From positions 39,949,235 through 40,013,234 of the forward strand of contig OY755044.1 in the NCBI GenBank assembly GCA_963576565.1: a stretch of 64,000 nt of DNA, read 5' to 3'. The notes beneath the pieces were generated by a model. The model was not told the DNA's origin. It did not search any database and was given only the letters and a program-made list of their open reading frames with translations. The translations under genes and the position numbers were made by a program. Origin of the DNA: Aspidapion aeneum (taxonomy: Eukaryota; Arthropoda; Insecta; Coleoptera; Brentidae). Each line of letters starts with the position of its first letter. Positions within the stretch are counted from its first letter, which is position 1. Positions 12,306 to 25,190 of the stretch are shown here, in pieces.

Positions 12306-13036
12306 AATACTTCATTGGTACTCGTATTTTTCCACATAGCCTCCTCGATTATTTTGAATACAATTTTGAACAATTCTTACAAATTTTCTGTGAGTAGCTT
12401 GATAGATGGAGCGCCCAGAATATCCATGAAGATCGACGATTGTCTGTTCCATTTTCTCTTGTAGAATTTGAAATGTTTCCAACCTGTTGTCATGATCCTT
12501 ATTTTTTAGGTAGCCCCACAAACAAAGGGAGACAAAGCATATGAACCGGGGCTATTTGCTAGCCTTAATAATGTGTTAATATGATTTGGTGGGTTGGTTG
12601 TCTTCTCCAAAATTAATTAACGAAATAATTCCAACATATAAATTTTTGAAATCAGAAAGAGAAGATCTATAAAATTCTAAAATTAATATACAGGGTGTTC
12701 GATTTAAAACAACCATCGAACTGTTAAATTTTAACATTTAGACTATATTTTTAACATTCTGACTCCTGGCAGATGGTCCCTAGAAGAGACCGTGCCAAGA
12801 ACTCAAACCTGAACCTGAACATTCTGACTCAAATATTCTTAAACTTTGTTAAAAATTATGAAACTTTTGTATTTATTATAATTTGATATCTATTCAAATA
12901 TACATTTTAGATATGGTGTAAAAATAATCGGGAAAACCCTGTACATTACCCGAGACTTTACCGTAATTATTTGCGTACAACAAGTTCTTTAATTCGCCCT
13001 ATAGAAAAAATCTGCGACAACGATACTGCATAATTA

Positions 13037-13710
13037 TACAGGGTGTTCCAACTAAAAGGTAACAGACGTGTTTTTTGGTATTTTTTCTGTGAATTTGGAG
13101 AAACGCTCAGACACGTCGATTTTGTTTGCGAGGGGGACACCTTTTGGCTATCTTGAAATTTTTGTAGGACTCATCATCTTCGAGGGGTATACTTTACCCC
13201 TATATTTTGAATAGGGAAAGTGGGTCTAGTGATACCTTGTTTTGAAGGCCTCTTGAATGTATTTACAACAGTGTAAAAATTTCAAAAATCTATCTATTAG
13301 TGTTTGAGATAATTGCCTTCAAACTTTCAAATTTAACATGGACTGATAAAATAAAAAATTAATCATAATTTTATATTTTTCGGATTTTATTTTTATTTTA
13401 TCATTCCATGTAAAATTTGAAAATTTGAAAGCAAATATCTTAAAAACTAATATATGGATTTTCCAAATTTTTACACGGTTGTAAAGATATTCAAGTGAAC
13501 TTCAAAATAAGCTGTAACTAGACCCACTTTCCCTATTCAAAATATAGGGGTAAAGTATACCCCTCGAAGATGGTGCTCGCTACAAAAATTTCAAGATAGC
13601 CAAAAAGTGTCCCCCTCTCAAACAAAATCGACGTGTCCGAGCGTTTTTCCAAATTCACACGAAAAATACAAAAAAACACGTCTGTTACCCTTTAGTTGGG
13701 ACACCCTGTA
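13037..13710. mobile_element. 674-bp snapback element with very long TIRs
   Basis: The element starts TACAGGGTGTTCCAACTAAA and ends with the near-exact inverse TTTAGTTGGGACACCCTGTA. Almost the whole length folds on itself, with arms of about 300 bases and an AT-rich centre near 13340-13400. A TA dinucleotide flanks both ends (13035-13036, 13711-13712), as expected for a Tc1/mariner-type target. No transposase is encoded. Confidence 0.85.
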
Positions 13711-13712
13711 TA

Positions 13713-16700
13713 AGAACGACCATGGAAAAGTTTGCTTTCTTATTACACTACCAAAATATGAAAACTTTTTAATAATCTCGATATTTTGTTCTTCGATGGT
13801 AAAATCCGGATCAAGTTATTCTTGAACAATGTTGTAGCCTCGAAATACAACGGCTCATTTCGCTCGGATCCTTTAAAGCACATGGCTCAAAATTAAATTG
13901 CGTTTACATTTTACGACTGCTTCAGTTGGATTACTGTAAATATACAAAGTAGTCCAAACCTTTGATTATATAACTCGTGTAAACATTGTCCAAACGTAGA
14001 TGTCAGTAAAATATCAGTCTTTCGAAATTCAAAAAACAGTAAAATAGTTAATGGACTATAGTCACCAATACATTTTTGAGTTCCTAACAAGCTAAATTTT
14101 CGTAAATAGCTCCACTCTGACGAGACGGTCATTTTTTCATCTACAAAGGAATGAATAAATGAATGGAGTTTTGTGAGCGGGAAAATCCCATACACCTTGC
14201 TAGGCCCGTTGTACTCCACTATCCACCAGTGGCGAATCCAGTGTGGGGCCAGAGGGGCCCGGGCACCCCCCCTCCTTACATGAAACTTTTTTTTAGCACG
14301 AGGGAAAAAATTCCACTGCATTAACCGACATTTTTAACAACATTTAACCGCAACATGCCTTTTTTTCAAAAAGAAAAATTACTTAGTATTCCAAAAATTT
14401 TCTTTATTTCAGCCCTAAGACTTAATAAAAACAACATGGAAAAGATATATTCTGGTTTTTGCTTCCTCCTTGGCCCCTCCCCCCGCTATTCACTATTTTA
14501 ACCCTGAAAACCTGCTGCCTTAGCAAAGGGGCAGATTTTTCTTGGTTGAAACTTTCTAATATCGCCATGGCTAACCACAGCTTCCCAAATGCGACTGTCT
14601 TAACGCGGCGAGTGTCGGTCACTCGGTTAAGATATGTACAGAAGATTTTTGATCCTCCATACACCATCGATACTCTGAGTATCCATTCCTCTGAAAAAGC
14701 TCTAAAAGTAGACCGGTCAGTACTGAGTACACTGGTCGAATTTTAAGAAAAGCTGGCAATAGAAATTTTTGTTTGACTTATTTTTAATCAAATGCATGAC
14801 CAAATTATTTATAACACTCTGATACTCTAATTACTCATTTGTTTGCAGCGTCCTTTGGAACAAAGGTTTGTACTTATCTGGCTGCTATAAAAATCTACTG
14901 ATATTTTGTAAGTAGTTATGGATAACAATACTTAAGGTATTTAGTAACTAATATTTTAAAAATTAAATTTTTTTGCTCATTGCATAGCTCTGGTGAATTA
15001 AAATGTTACACGTATAATGTTTCACCATATTCTTGACGTCAAATATACAAATATAAAATATTCATTAAGATCCTGAAAAAAGATATCAAGAAAAAAACTT
15101 GTCCGAATTCGCACCATTTTTATATTTAATTTTTGAAATTTTGGTTTTAAAGTCTTTAGGGTTCCGCACAATATTTTTACTGTACATTTATTAAAATGCT
15201 TATTTTATATTTGTATAAATTAATTAAAAAAAAAAAACTATCTAATTTAACTATTTGTTTCCTTTTTTAAACGGATAGTTCAGAAGATTAATGTGATTTT
15301 GAATTTTATTGTTTGACATGACTGTGATTTTTAACTTTAATTATTAAGTAAAGTAAATTAACAATTTAAAAAATAAATTATTATTGTAAAAAAGGAAATT
15401 TATGAAAAAGATCCAGTTAGAAAAAAAGTTATTCTTATTTATTTTTTTGTTTATATTTTTGATCAAAGATATTTATTCAACGCATTAAAAATATCTTAAA
15501 AATGCTAGCAAACCTAAAGCTTAAATTTCTTTCAGAATTTAGACATTAACCCATGAATATTTTTTACCTTTTTCTATGAAAGTTACATAGAGGTATACGT
15601 AAGCGGTCCAAAATATGCAGATTTTTTTTAGAAATATGAATATGATATAATTTTAGTATGTTAATATCAGCGCTTTCACAAAAAATTCAATTTTTTCGGT
15701 CAGCAGATTCGATTACTGCCCCCTAGCGGGAAGCTTAAGATAAAATATATTTTAGGTAAATTCGCAAAGTCTGACTTAAGTCCCGTTATAGTCATATAGT
15801 TATTAGTTTTTTATTAAAATATAACAACTATATTTATATTTTACTAACATCAACCAAAAGTTGATTTATTTTCGTTTTCAAAAAAAAAATCCATAAGAAA
15901 TAAACTAGAAGAATGCTTAATTTAATTTTGATCACGGTGTATCATTTTAAGTTTTTCTTATTTAAATATTTAACAGAAATATTGAGAGATTTATGTATCG
16001 TGTTTTAAAACGGTTTAAGAACCTACAAATCATTTTTAAATGTCGTTTTTATCTTTAGGGATAATTGCTACACCCTGTGTATAATCACAATGACCCAAAA
16101 TTCAATAATGAGGCATATTTGTCTAAAACGCGATATTTTAAACGTATAATACCCTATAACCTTTACATATTTTTCTAGAAATTCGACCAGTGGTGTATTG
16201 TGGACTACGAGTAAAAGGGTAAATTGTCAGAGCCAAACTATAGTCCATATAAACATTATTTTAGATTTTTTTTTTATCTAACATTAATTAAACTAAGAGT
16301 ATCCAGTCTATTAAGCCCCTTGGGAGGTTATTTTTTATGAGTACTTAAAATATTATTAGAAATACTAAATACAGTTTGCTAGAATTTTAAACTTAAGATC
16401 AATCTGAATCTTCAGAAAACTAAAGATCATTTTAACGAAAAATCAAACCGTTGCACGTGATTCAAATGGGCCGCGAATTTTTTAGCTATATCAATATATT
16501 TGTTTTGAATTAAAGTGACTTTTAATATCTCTACGTATAACTTAAACACCAGTATTTACTAAAGGGTCTACAGTGCTAAGTGCTACAATCCTAGGTCTAC
16601 AAGTCTAGATTTTGGTTGAAGGTTTAACTTATTTTCCCGAGAATGTAATAATTTTTAATATTTATATAAATTTTTCATAAATACAAGGTGAGAAATAAAT

Positions 16701-17340
16701 AAAAAGAATATAATATTTTGGTTTAAAAATGGTAGTCATATTTAAACCTCCGAGCGTCACTAGGAAATATCCAATAAAAGCGGTTCGTCAGTGTCAGTGT
16801 CAGCTGTCCGCTATATTTTACATATTAATTTTTTAGATAATTTAGCGATAATTAAACTGATGTATAATTGTTTTGGTCAATGTGTAATTGAAAACGGATT
16901 CTAATATATCTTGTGCCTTTTACAATATCTAAATATTAATACGTATTTACTATGGTAATGCATCTACAGATATAGTTTTAAGTTATTTATGTTTTATTTA
17001 GCTTTGAAAATTTTTGTATATAAGTTTTTTCATCAATCATTGATTATTTCTATTGTTTTTGGAACTTTAAACCACCCCTTAGGGGTGGTACTACAACCTC
17101 AGACTTCTTTTAACGCGAATCCTACGACTGCACGGACTAAATTTCCAAAAAATGACATTTCGTTACAAATTTTTTATGCGGTTTTTCTTTATTTCTAAAG
17201 TTAATTTGAATTTATATGAGATGAAACTCACTGAAAAATGCTTACTATCATATTGCAAATTAGGGTAAACTGAATCGTTGCAGTTATTTGGCCTGTGAGT
17301 ATTAAAAAAATACATTTAAACCGGTCGGTATCAAGTCCAT
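13713..17340. other. Gene-free AT-rich DNA
   Basis: No supported gene. Near 14225-14495 there are ends reminiscent of the CAGTGGCGGATCC MITE family (left CAGTGGCGAATCCAG, right rich in GGCCCCTCCCCCC) but without matching target duplications. A perfect 9-bp stem lies at 17071-17089 (ACCACCCCT/AGGGGTGGT). The rest shows nothing recognisable. Confidence 0.45.
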
Positions 17341-17348
17341 AGACTTGC

Positions 17349-17480
17349 GGTGACAATAAAAAAGTATCCGTCACTGTCAATCAAAAAACATTGATTGGCA
17401 AAAACATCTACGCCATACGTTTTTTTCTCACCTGGTGACGTCATTACAAATGCGTATAATTTAGACTATACCTTGTTGTG
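17349..17480. repeat. Repeat related in inverse to 55665-55775
   Basis: This region, including GTATCCGTCACTGTCAATCA and GCCATACGTTTTTTTCTCAC, matches the reverse complement of the left arm of the foldback element at 55653-55944. It is probably a relic of the same family. Confidence 0.65.
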
Positions 17481-18390
17481 GTAAATTATGAAAGTCGAAT
17501 ATAAACTGCTTTAAATCTAAGGATGTCAAAAAATCTTGCTGTGAATAAATAAAAAAGCAAATTTAAAGCAAATGCGTTAATCTTAATAGGAAATGTGTAA
17601 AAAATAAATATGTTGTTTTTTGTTTTTTGAGTGTGACATTCTTAAATCGAACCCACATTATTCCGAATTTAGGCAAACTTAATAATTCGAATAGGTCAAA
17701 TTAAAAAGCAATATTCCGAAAATGTATTTATACCAAAGCTAATTCATAAATTTAAAAAATAAATATAAATAAATAATAAAAAAATTTATAAAACCATTAA
17801 AGCAAATATATAATATTTCAGTTCCTGTTCCTTTAAAAGGTTTTTTTAATTTTTGACATTCATGCAGATAATTTTAGTGTCTGCACTAAAATTAAAATAG
17901 GGAACAAAGGAATCTTGTTTTCAATAACTTTTTTTTAATGTAACGTTTTTAAATTTAACCATTTAGTTTTGGAAATATTTGATCTAAAATCATTTTTATA
18001 TTTTTGTAAACAAATATCTCAAAAACTATTGGGTGAATAATTAATAAGTAAAGAAGTGAAAAAATATTTCATATATTATTAAAACCGTATTGTTTTAATT
18101 TATTTTTTAAATCTGAGGGCACGGCAGTGCCTCGCCAAGTTCGCGCGCCGTAACCATCTTTTCTGGAAACATTTCAGCCGATATTTGACCTACCTAAAAC
18201 TCTACTTCGGAATGAGCTACGAATCTCAAACTTCACAGTCGTAGATCTCCATGGAGTTAACACCCCCTCCAAGTTTCATGGAATTCCATAATGTAGTAAA
18301 GTAGTTACGAAATTTCAAAAAGCGTCGAAATTGCCACTCACTCACTGACTCACTCACTCATGTATAGATCATCAATATTCTACTGTACTT

Positions 18391-19470
18391 CCAGACATGC
18401 TACAAAGCTGAAATTTCGCAGACTGATAGAAATTATGACCAAACCCCTGGAAAAAATAAAAAAACCCCAAAATTTTAATTTACTCCCCTCCCCTATACAT
18501 TTAAATTATGTAAAATTAGCATCGCCCACTTCCAGAAATGCTAGAGAGTTGAGCTTTGGCAGACTGATAGGAACTATGATAAAACTATAGGAAAAAATCA
18601 AAAAACCCCAAAATTTTAATTTACTCCCCTCTCCTATACATTTAAAGTTATGTAAAAGTAGCATTGCTCACTTCCAGAAATGCTAGAGAGTTGAGCCTTG
18701 GCAGACTGATAGGAACTATGATAAAACTATAGGAAAAAATTAAAACACCCCAAAATTCTAATTTACTTCCCTCCCCTATAAATGTTAAGTTAAGTAAAAG
18801 TAACATTGCCTACTTCCAGACATACTAGAAAGCTGAGCTTTGGAAGACCGATAGTAACTACGATAAAGTTATAGAAAAAAATTAAAACAACCCAAAATTT
18901 TAATTTACTTCCTTCCCCTATTAATGTAAAGTTATGTAAAAGTAACACTGCCCCTTTCCAGAAACGCTAGAGAGCTGAACTTTTTAAGACTGAAAGACAA
19001 TATGATAAAACTATATGGAAAAATTTAAAAACACCAACATTTTAATTTACTTCCCTCTCCTATAAATGTAAATTTATATAAAACTAACATTGCCCACATC
19101 CAGAAATGCTAGAGAGCTGAGCATTGGAATGCTGATAGAAATTATGATAAAACCATGGGAAAAAATTTAAAAAGTCCAACATTTTCATTTACTCTCCTCC
19201 CCTATAAATGTAAAGTTATGTAAAAGTAACATTACCCACTTCCAGAAACGCTAGAGAGCTGAGCATTGGAAGACTGATAGGAACTATGATAAAACTATAG
19301 GACAAAATTTAAAAAAATGACAATTTTAATTTATTTCCCTCCCCTATACATGTAAAGTTATGTAAACATTGTGCAGTTTAAGAAACGCTAGAGAGCTGAG
19401 CTTTGGAAGGCTGATAGGAACTACGATAAAACCATGGAAAAAATTAAAAAATCTCAAAAATTTAAGTAAG
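18391..19470. repeat. 142-bp tandem array, about 7.5 units
   Basis: A CCAGAAATGCTAGAGAG-type block recurs at 18391, 18532, 18673, 18816, 18958, 19100, 19242 and about 19379. Spacing is 141-143 bp, shortening in the last unit. Units share a pyrimidine-rich TTTACTCCCCTCCCCTATA block. The array follows a CACTCACTCACTGACTCACT tract at about 18333-18358. No protein is encoded. Confidence 0.9.
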
Positions 19471-19558
19471 GCATTGCAAAAGTTTTGAACAATATTCCGC
19501 ATATTTTACTACTTTAAAAATTAAGTATTATCCAATTCCTTTGAAAAAGAAGTGAAAA

Positions 19559-19925
19559 CATAACAAAAACATTTCATGTAAAAAAAAAGCCAAGTACGCG
19601 AAAATGGCATTCCGTAAAAAGAAATGAGATAAAAGTAAAGCCAAGTTTTCCAATACAAATTTCAAAATGAAAGGTTCTTACAAGTTTGGAAATATTTTTC
19701 TAAACTTGGCTATTACGGCTGTAAATGACTCTTAGGCACAGTGCTAAATTGAACATAAAGAAGTTTGGCTGTAATAGCAAAGTTTAAAAACATTTCCAAA
19801 CTAGTAAGAACCTTTCATTTTGAAATTTGTATTGGAAAACTTGGCTTTACTTTTATCTCAATTCTTTTTACGGAATGCCATTTTCGGATACTTGGCTTTT
19901 TTTTACATGAAATGTTTTTGTTATG
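19559..19925. mobile_element. Foldback element, 367 bp
   Basis: The left end CATAACAAAAACATTTCATG and its exact inverse at the right end begin arms of about 150 bases. These include GCCAAGTTTTCCAATACAAA in both orientations. No frame. No target duplication resolved. Confidence 0.8.
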
Positions 19926-20470
19926 ATATCATTAGCTAAAGCCATTTTAATTAAGATTGACTGATATTAGTTTACTCTCTAAAATTTCTTTCATCCCTTA
20001 GGAAGGCAAAACAAGTTAAAATCAAACAAAGCATGAGTATGAGAGTAATTATAAAAATTACACAGGACAAGGAAGGTTCTGTTGTTCAATAATACATTGT
20101 TGTCAAATCAGCTCAAATTTGACTCCCTCAAAATTAATTTACGACAATATTTATGCATCCAAGTTTATTTAAGTATTTAAAGCAGCATTAGACAAAATTG
20201 TCTTTGCCCAATATTGAAATTTAAATAATTGTTGTGTCGTAAATTTGTTCATTTTATAAAAAGCTTTTGATCTATGGCTGAGATGACAATTAGGACACAG
20301 TAACATTCTTATTTTTTGCCAATTAAATAGAAAAAAAATTGGGTGAGCAAAGTCAGTTGCCGAATTGGGGTCACTTTGTCCACCTGATTTTTAATGAGAC
20401 TGGTGCCGGACAATCGGTATACCCCCTCCAACAATTTTAAGGTGACACACACCGCGTGGTGTTTAAAGCC

Positions 20471-20628
20471 CATCACACACAAAAATGCATAGGGCATAGC
20501 ATAAGCTCCGACCAATCAGCTACGGACTTTTCATATGCAAATCCAATATGGCCACGTCTATTCGATCGCTGATTGGTTGAAAGCCCTATGCTACGCGTTC
20601 TGCGGCCTATGCAAGTTTGTGTGTGATC
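20471..20628. mobile_element. Foldback MITE upstream of the channel exon
   Basis: Left CATCACACACAAAAATGCAT pairs with right ..GCAAGTTTGTGTGTGAT with a few mismatches, and inner GACCAATCAGC / GCTGATTGGTT also pair. It lies about 290 bp before the Cav3 exon. Confidence 0.6.
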
Positions 20629-20655
20629 AGCTTAAGTCGTGGATACGGTTACATT

Positions 20656-20805
20656 TAAGGCCTAGTTTCCACTTATGCGTGCCCACCCCGATTCAAAAAA
20701 CGCATCACGTGATGGACCATGGATTTGCACCGGTTTTAAATACAGCGTCACCTGATGCGTTTTCTTAATCAGGGTGGGTATGCATAGGTGGAAACAGGCT
20801 GTAAC
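20656..20805. mobile_element. Foldback MITE adjacent to the channel exon
   Basis: GTTTCCACTTATGCGTGCCC on the left pairs with GGGTATGCATAGGTGGAAAC on the right, followed inward by GATTC..AACGCATCA and its inverse. GTTACA / TGTAAC flanks may extend the arms. It ends about 110 bp before the exon's acceptor site, that is, inside the intron near the branch-point zone. Confidence 0.7.
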
Positions 20806-20915
20806 ATACTTTGGTGCGTAACTGGGCAAAGTCAAACCCCTGGGAAAAGAAACCCCAAATGACGGTTCAAAAATTCTATAGATAAAGGCTACAAATTTAT
20901 TTATTTTGCTTTCAG

Positions 20916-21093
20916 GTATGCGGATTTTGGTGATGCTCCTATTAGACACACTTCCCATGTTGGGCAACGTCCTGCTTTTATGCTTCTTTGTTTTCTTTAT
21001 ATTTGGCATCGTCGGCGTGCAACTTTGGCAGGGTGTGTTGCGGCAACGTTGCGTCTTCAATGCGACAATGTATCCCACTATGCGGTTTCCCAA
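20916..21093 (+). CDS. T-type (Cav3) voltage-gated calcium channel alpha-1, one internal exon (IS5)
   Basis: The exon is bounded by a TTTTGCTTTCAG acceptor ending at 20915 and a GTAAGTA donor beginning at 21094, giving 178 bp. It enters with the last two bases of a Ser codon and leaves after two bases of a Lys/Asn codon. The translation has [19 protein letters not shown], then a hydrophobic helix ([19 protein letters not shown]) and LRQRC. From family knowledge this is segment S5 of domain I and the start of the first pore loop of Cav3 channels, which carry low-threshold calcium currents across the plasma membrane. The conservation is essentially uninterrupted and specific to Cav3 rather than Cav1, Cav2 or NALCN. 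Neighbouring exons (IS4, pore/IS6) were not found in this window, so both flanking introns are large or contain short exons I could not recognise. Confidence 0.93.
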
Positions 21094-22589
21094 GTAAGTA
21101 CATAGTTTTTTGTGCATTTTGCCAAACGAAGCAAATTTTTTTTGCGTAGATTGTATTGAGGGAGGTAATTTGAGTAATTTAGCTTTATGTAATTAAGCAC
21201 TAATATAAGACACTTAAAACAAATTTACACGTTAATATTTACTGCATAAAGTAAGCTGTGTGTATAATCAGGTAAGATTATCTTATTTTTTTTGTAATTT
21301 TCTGGTTTATTTTTACAAGAAATAATTTTCGTAGTACCTGTAAAGCCGAAAATAAAATAAATACTTAATAGGACAAAAAATTGTAGGTAAAGAAAATGTT
21401 AGCTACTATATTAATTTTTTTCACTCTGTAATTGATAATAAAAACTTCTCTACCGCGAGTTTTTACAGAAAGGTTTAAAATAGGAATCGGGATAAAACTT
21501 TTTATTATTTTTTGCAAAAACAGGGCTAACTCACAACATTATATTAATTTTAATGTAAGTTTTATTGCATGACTTTGTGCTAAAATATTAACTTTTGCCA
21601 GTTTAAATTTAAAATAATGATTTTTAATAAACTTCAAATATAATTTCCATCAATTTAAAATAGAATATGTACTAAAATAAATAAACTTTTGCCAAAGAAT
21701 ATAAATTAACAAGAAGCGACAAAAATGCTTACATAGAGTATACCATACGCTAAGGAAAAATAGTACTGTGCAAAGGAACCTAGATGCTAGATTTAACTAT
21801 TACTAAGAGTAACGTTATTTGGCAAATTTTGCTATGGTATGTTTACTTTGCTTTTTTTTACTATTAGGCTTTGTTATTACGGGAACAAAATAAAATTTGT
21901 CGGGAGTTAATTTGTCGGCTTTTTGTAGATCCCATTCTGTAAGGTAAGCAGTCGTCCGTGAGATATCAATGTTTTTTCCTCTCAAGATCTTCTAAGGATA
22001 GACTTATGTAGTTTTCTTTGTACGTGTGTATATATCTATTTTGTAATGTTTGCTTTAAGATCCGCTCATTGTGTAAATGGGTAACCGGTTGTATTGGAAA
22101 ATTATGTATATGGTCGACGAAATAAAACAAGAATTTATCCTTAAGTTCTTTACTAGAAAAGCGAATTGATTTGAGACAAAAGTGCAGCACTGGTACGCTA
22201 CGAGCTCGACTTTCGTATGCTTTTTAGAAAACTAATAAATTTTGTACTCCTTTGGGCAACTGGCAAAAACCCATGCAATAATGCACTCAGTGCTAATTTT
22301 TTGGCAAACACTTTTTGAGCTCGTGTTGCATTTGTGCATTATCGTATTCGGTTAAAACTGCACTGGAACGCTTTTTTTTTAAATAAATTTGTACAACAAT
22401 TACACAAAATTTTTGTTTTCGTTTTTACTTATTGGCCTGTCCTCGTATTGCAGACAATTTGCTGGCTCAATTCGGTGGGCACCAAGATAATCTGACTCGA
22501 AGTCACTTGGTGCCCGAGACAATCACAACTCATTCACTCACACACTCATACTACATGAAGACTCAGCAGGCCGGCCTGCTAAGCAATTT
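21094..22589. other. Probable intron of the Cav3 gene
   Basis: This begins with the GTAAGTA donor. AT-rich, with no second exon recognised. A 10-bp stem (GGGCACCAAG / CTTGGTGCCC) lies at about 22478-22516. Confidence 0.5.
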
Positions 22590-22891
22590 TTCTTTTATCA
22601 AGAAGGATATAACTTTGCCTGATACTCTTTGTCGGGCGCAGTGGTCCTTATCGTGCTAGCGCCATCTACGCTCTCTACGGCACCACCGGCTTAACGTGAC
22701 TTGCGAACCACGCCCTTGTATTGATCATGCATATTGCCTACTTCGTTGATGCCCAAGCTTTGCCCAACACAGGTTTTACCCCTACTTCCGGTAAATCCGT
22801 ATTTACAAATGGATAACAGGTTCGAGTTTGTAGTGGCAGGCATGGGTTTCGAACCTCTGAGTGTGAACTGAACCAATTAGAGCCACCACAA
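22590..22891 (-). mobile_element. tRNA-derived SINE, minus strand
   Basis: Read on the minus strand, the head (22891 down to about 22835) has an A-box-like TGGCTCTAATTGG and a perfect B box GGTTCGAAACC, the internal pol III promoter pair. They are 30-odd bases apart, as in tRNA genes. About 230 bases of non-tRNA body follow, ending in an A-rich stretch near 22590. A functional tRNA is unlikely because no acceptor stem or anticodon arm folds. The family was not identified. Confidence 0.6.
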
Positions 22892-23221
22892 CATTTTTCG
22901 CGTAAACTGTTTAAATATCATTTGACCTAAGCATGACGTCATATATTTGTTTTTATTGCATAAACAATGCTTTCGAGTGTCTTTTGCCGCTTCTTGTGTA
23001 TATTATTTGCGCTAGAAACTTTTTATATATACAAACGTAGGTAATAGATAATTAAATATTAATATACATATCTATAATTATTTTTTCTACAGAAGTTACA
23101 AATATATTCGTTAGTTTAGATGTTAAAATATGTTTTTAACAGGATATGATGTGTAACCAAATTTTTTGGCGTTTATTAACATTTCAATAATTAAAAATTT
23201 GCAATATAATTTGTCCACAAA

Positions 23222-23355
23222 CAAGGGCGTATCCAGGAGAGCAAGAAAGGGAAGCTGCCCCCTTTCTTACCGTTTTTTTTTTAAAGCAGCCAATGCAATT
23301 TAATTAGATTATGAATTTGCCCCCTCCCTTCTGTTTTGGGATTGATACACCCTTG
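23222..23355. mobile_element. hAT-like MITE, 134 bp
   Basis: Ends CAAGGGCGTATCCAGG and inverse of CAAGGGTGTATCAATCC. Flanking 8-mers TCCACAAA (23214-23221) and TCCACAGA (23356-23363) match at 7 of 8 bases, fitting a hAT target duplication. Confidence 0.75.
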
Positions 23356-24549
23356 TCCACAGATTTAAACAATTCTTTAATATTGATTTGACGACCAGAA
23401 TTTACTTGTTATATTATTTGCTTAAATTCTGTTCTTTTTTTTTTTGGCTTTTTTGGACTTTTACGACCTACTTATTCTTAAATTTACGACAACTGATAAA
23501 CAGAATGGGCACTGCGGAGTGGGACGCAATTTGATAAATGAAAGCCAACTCCCAGCAAGCCTACTTTGATTAAACATCATTAAATATGTATCAGGAACGC
23601 CCCCGAGGTTAAAGCATCACAATTAATATTTAATGATAATGTCGTGTCGAGGGGAGGAAACGGACGGGACGTACAACAGGTAATGTATTTATCGATTCGT
23701 GTGTCTGGCTAAAGTTAATTGCGTGGTTTATTTTTCATATACAGGGTTTCGAAGCCTAGATCTTGAATGGGAAAGTCCGTGTGTTTCAGGCAAATACCTT
23801 AGAACATAAATATATTTTCGCTGGACAAAATTTAGGTTACTACGCATGCGTCAGTTTTGGTAATTTTGGAACATACTCCGTTACGTCACTACATTATTTG
23901 ACAATTGTCAAAAATTTAGGGTAATATCTATTATTTTTTTCTAAAATCTAGTTGATTGTATTAAAATTTATTAAATTGTCGATTAAAATTGTAGTTTTTC
24001 AAAAATTAACTGTTTAGATTTATTTTGGACACCATGAAGAGTGTTTAATGGCATCTATAAACCACTCTTAACTTTACTATCAAATTATAAATGGAATACA
24101 AGTACTTACCTGTGGAGTGGTATTGCCTTACTTTTGCCCGACATTTTTCCGCATACCGCAAACGTTTTACTTGAATTATTTCCCATTTTTCATTGACAAA
24201 AACATAATTTTACACCACAAACGCAAAACACCGGAAAATATGAATAAATAACAAATATGACGTACACCCATAGAGCAGCTATGTGTCTACGTGATAAAGC
24301 ACACGCATGCGCACTTGAAAATTCGCGTCTGTGAATTTAAATTTGCCATTGTTTCCAAAGCAAGCTGCGGGTGCTTTACTTTTCGATTTTTTGAACATGT
24401 ATTTATGCTCTGACGTATTTGGTTTGAGTACAGACCATAGAAATAGAAGAATAAACAGAACGCTTGTCAAACCTGCGCAGACTCGGGAAAATAAGACAAA
24501 ATTAAAATCCGCCATTTTTTTACAGATTCGGCAAGGCCAACTTTAACAG

Positions 24550-25190
24550 AGTCAGTATTCTTGAAATCTTCCCAAGCGAGTACTCCCCTGGGAGTGACGA
24601 CGGTGAGCACTCCCTCGTTTCTCACCGTATTGCATAAATGCAGTATTCTTGGATTGGGGAATACGTGAAAACTGATCTGAAATGGGCGCAATGTTGCCAA
24701 TTTTCAGGTGACACGTGACAGTTTCGACCAATAAAAAAGGAAAAAAAATTGATAGACAACTAACCAAATAGAGATGTGGTTAAAGGAAAGTAACCCCAAT
24801 TTTTCTTGATTTTTTGATTGTGGACATTGTGAAAAACTAGTTATATTAATTTAGCCCAAAAGGATTTAAAGGTGGAGTTTATTAAGGCAAGGCCTGAAAT
24901 GGAGGCCAAAAAAGAATCTTCAAGATTTACGAAACAAACAAAAGGAAAACTTAAAATAAACATAACGCACACGCCGCCAAATTAAAAATGTTTAGGTTAT
25001 CCCACAGTTTTTGAGAACAGTCACCACGTCGCGCGTCGGCACCTATCGAGATCTGCCCGGTGTGAAATCGCCAAAATGTCACACGTTTTTCCGGTGAGAC
25101 TTTCAAGAATACGATTAGAGGAGAAACGCCCACTTTCACTCGAATTTCGAGGAGTATTCGCTCGCGTAGATTTTAAGAATAATGACACAG
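24550..25190. mobile_element. Diverged TIR element, about 640 bp
   Basis: The left end GTCAGTATTCTTGAAATCTT and the inverse of the right end (GTGTCATTATTCTTAAAATC) are related. Sub-terminal GCGAGTACTCC / GCGAATACTCC also match. No frame is conserved, and the target duplication is not resolved. Confidence 0.5.

Noticed and set aside
20662..21117. 151-codon minus-strand frame opposite the Cav3 exon
   Set aside because: It spans the foldback MITE and the antisense of a conserved exon; shadow frame.
21966..22190. 74-codon minus frame downstream of the Cav3 exon
   Set aside because: No recognisable domain and no splice or start context; kept as non-coding intron.
22441..22560. Possible second Cav3 exon after TATTGCAG
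   Set aside because: Translation has no resemblance to the domain I pore region and contains an inverted repeat.
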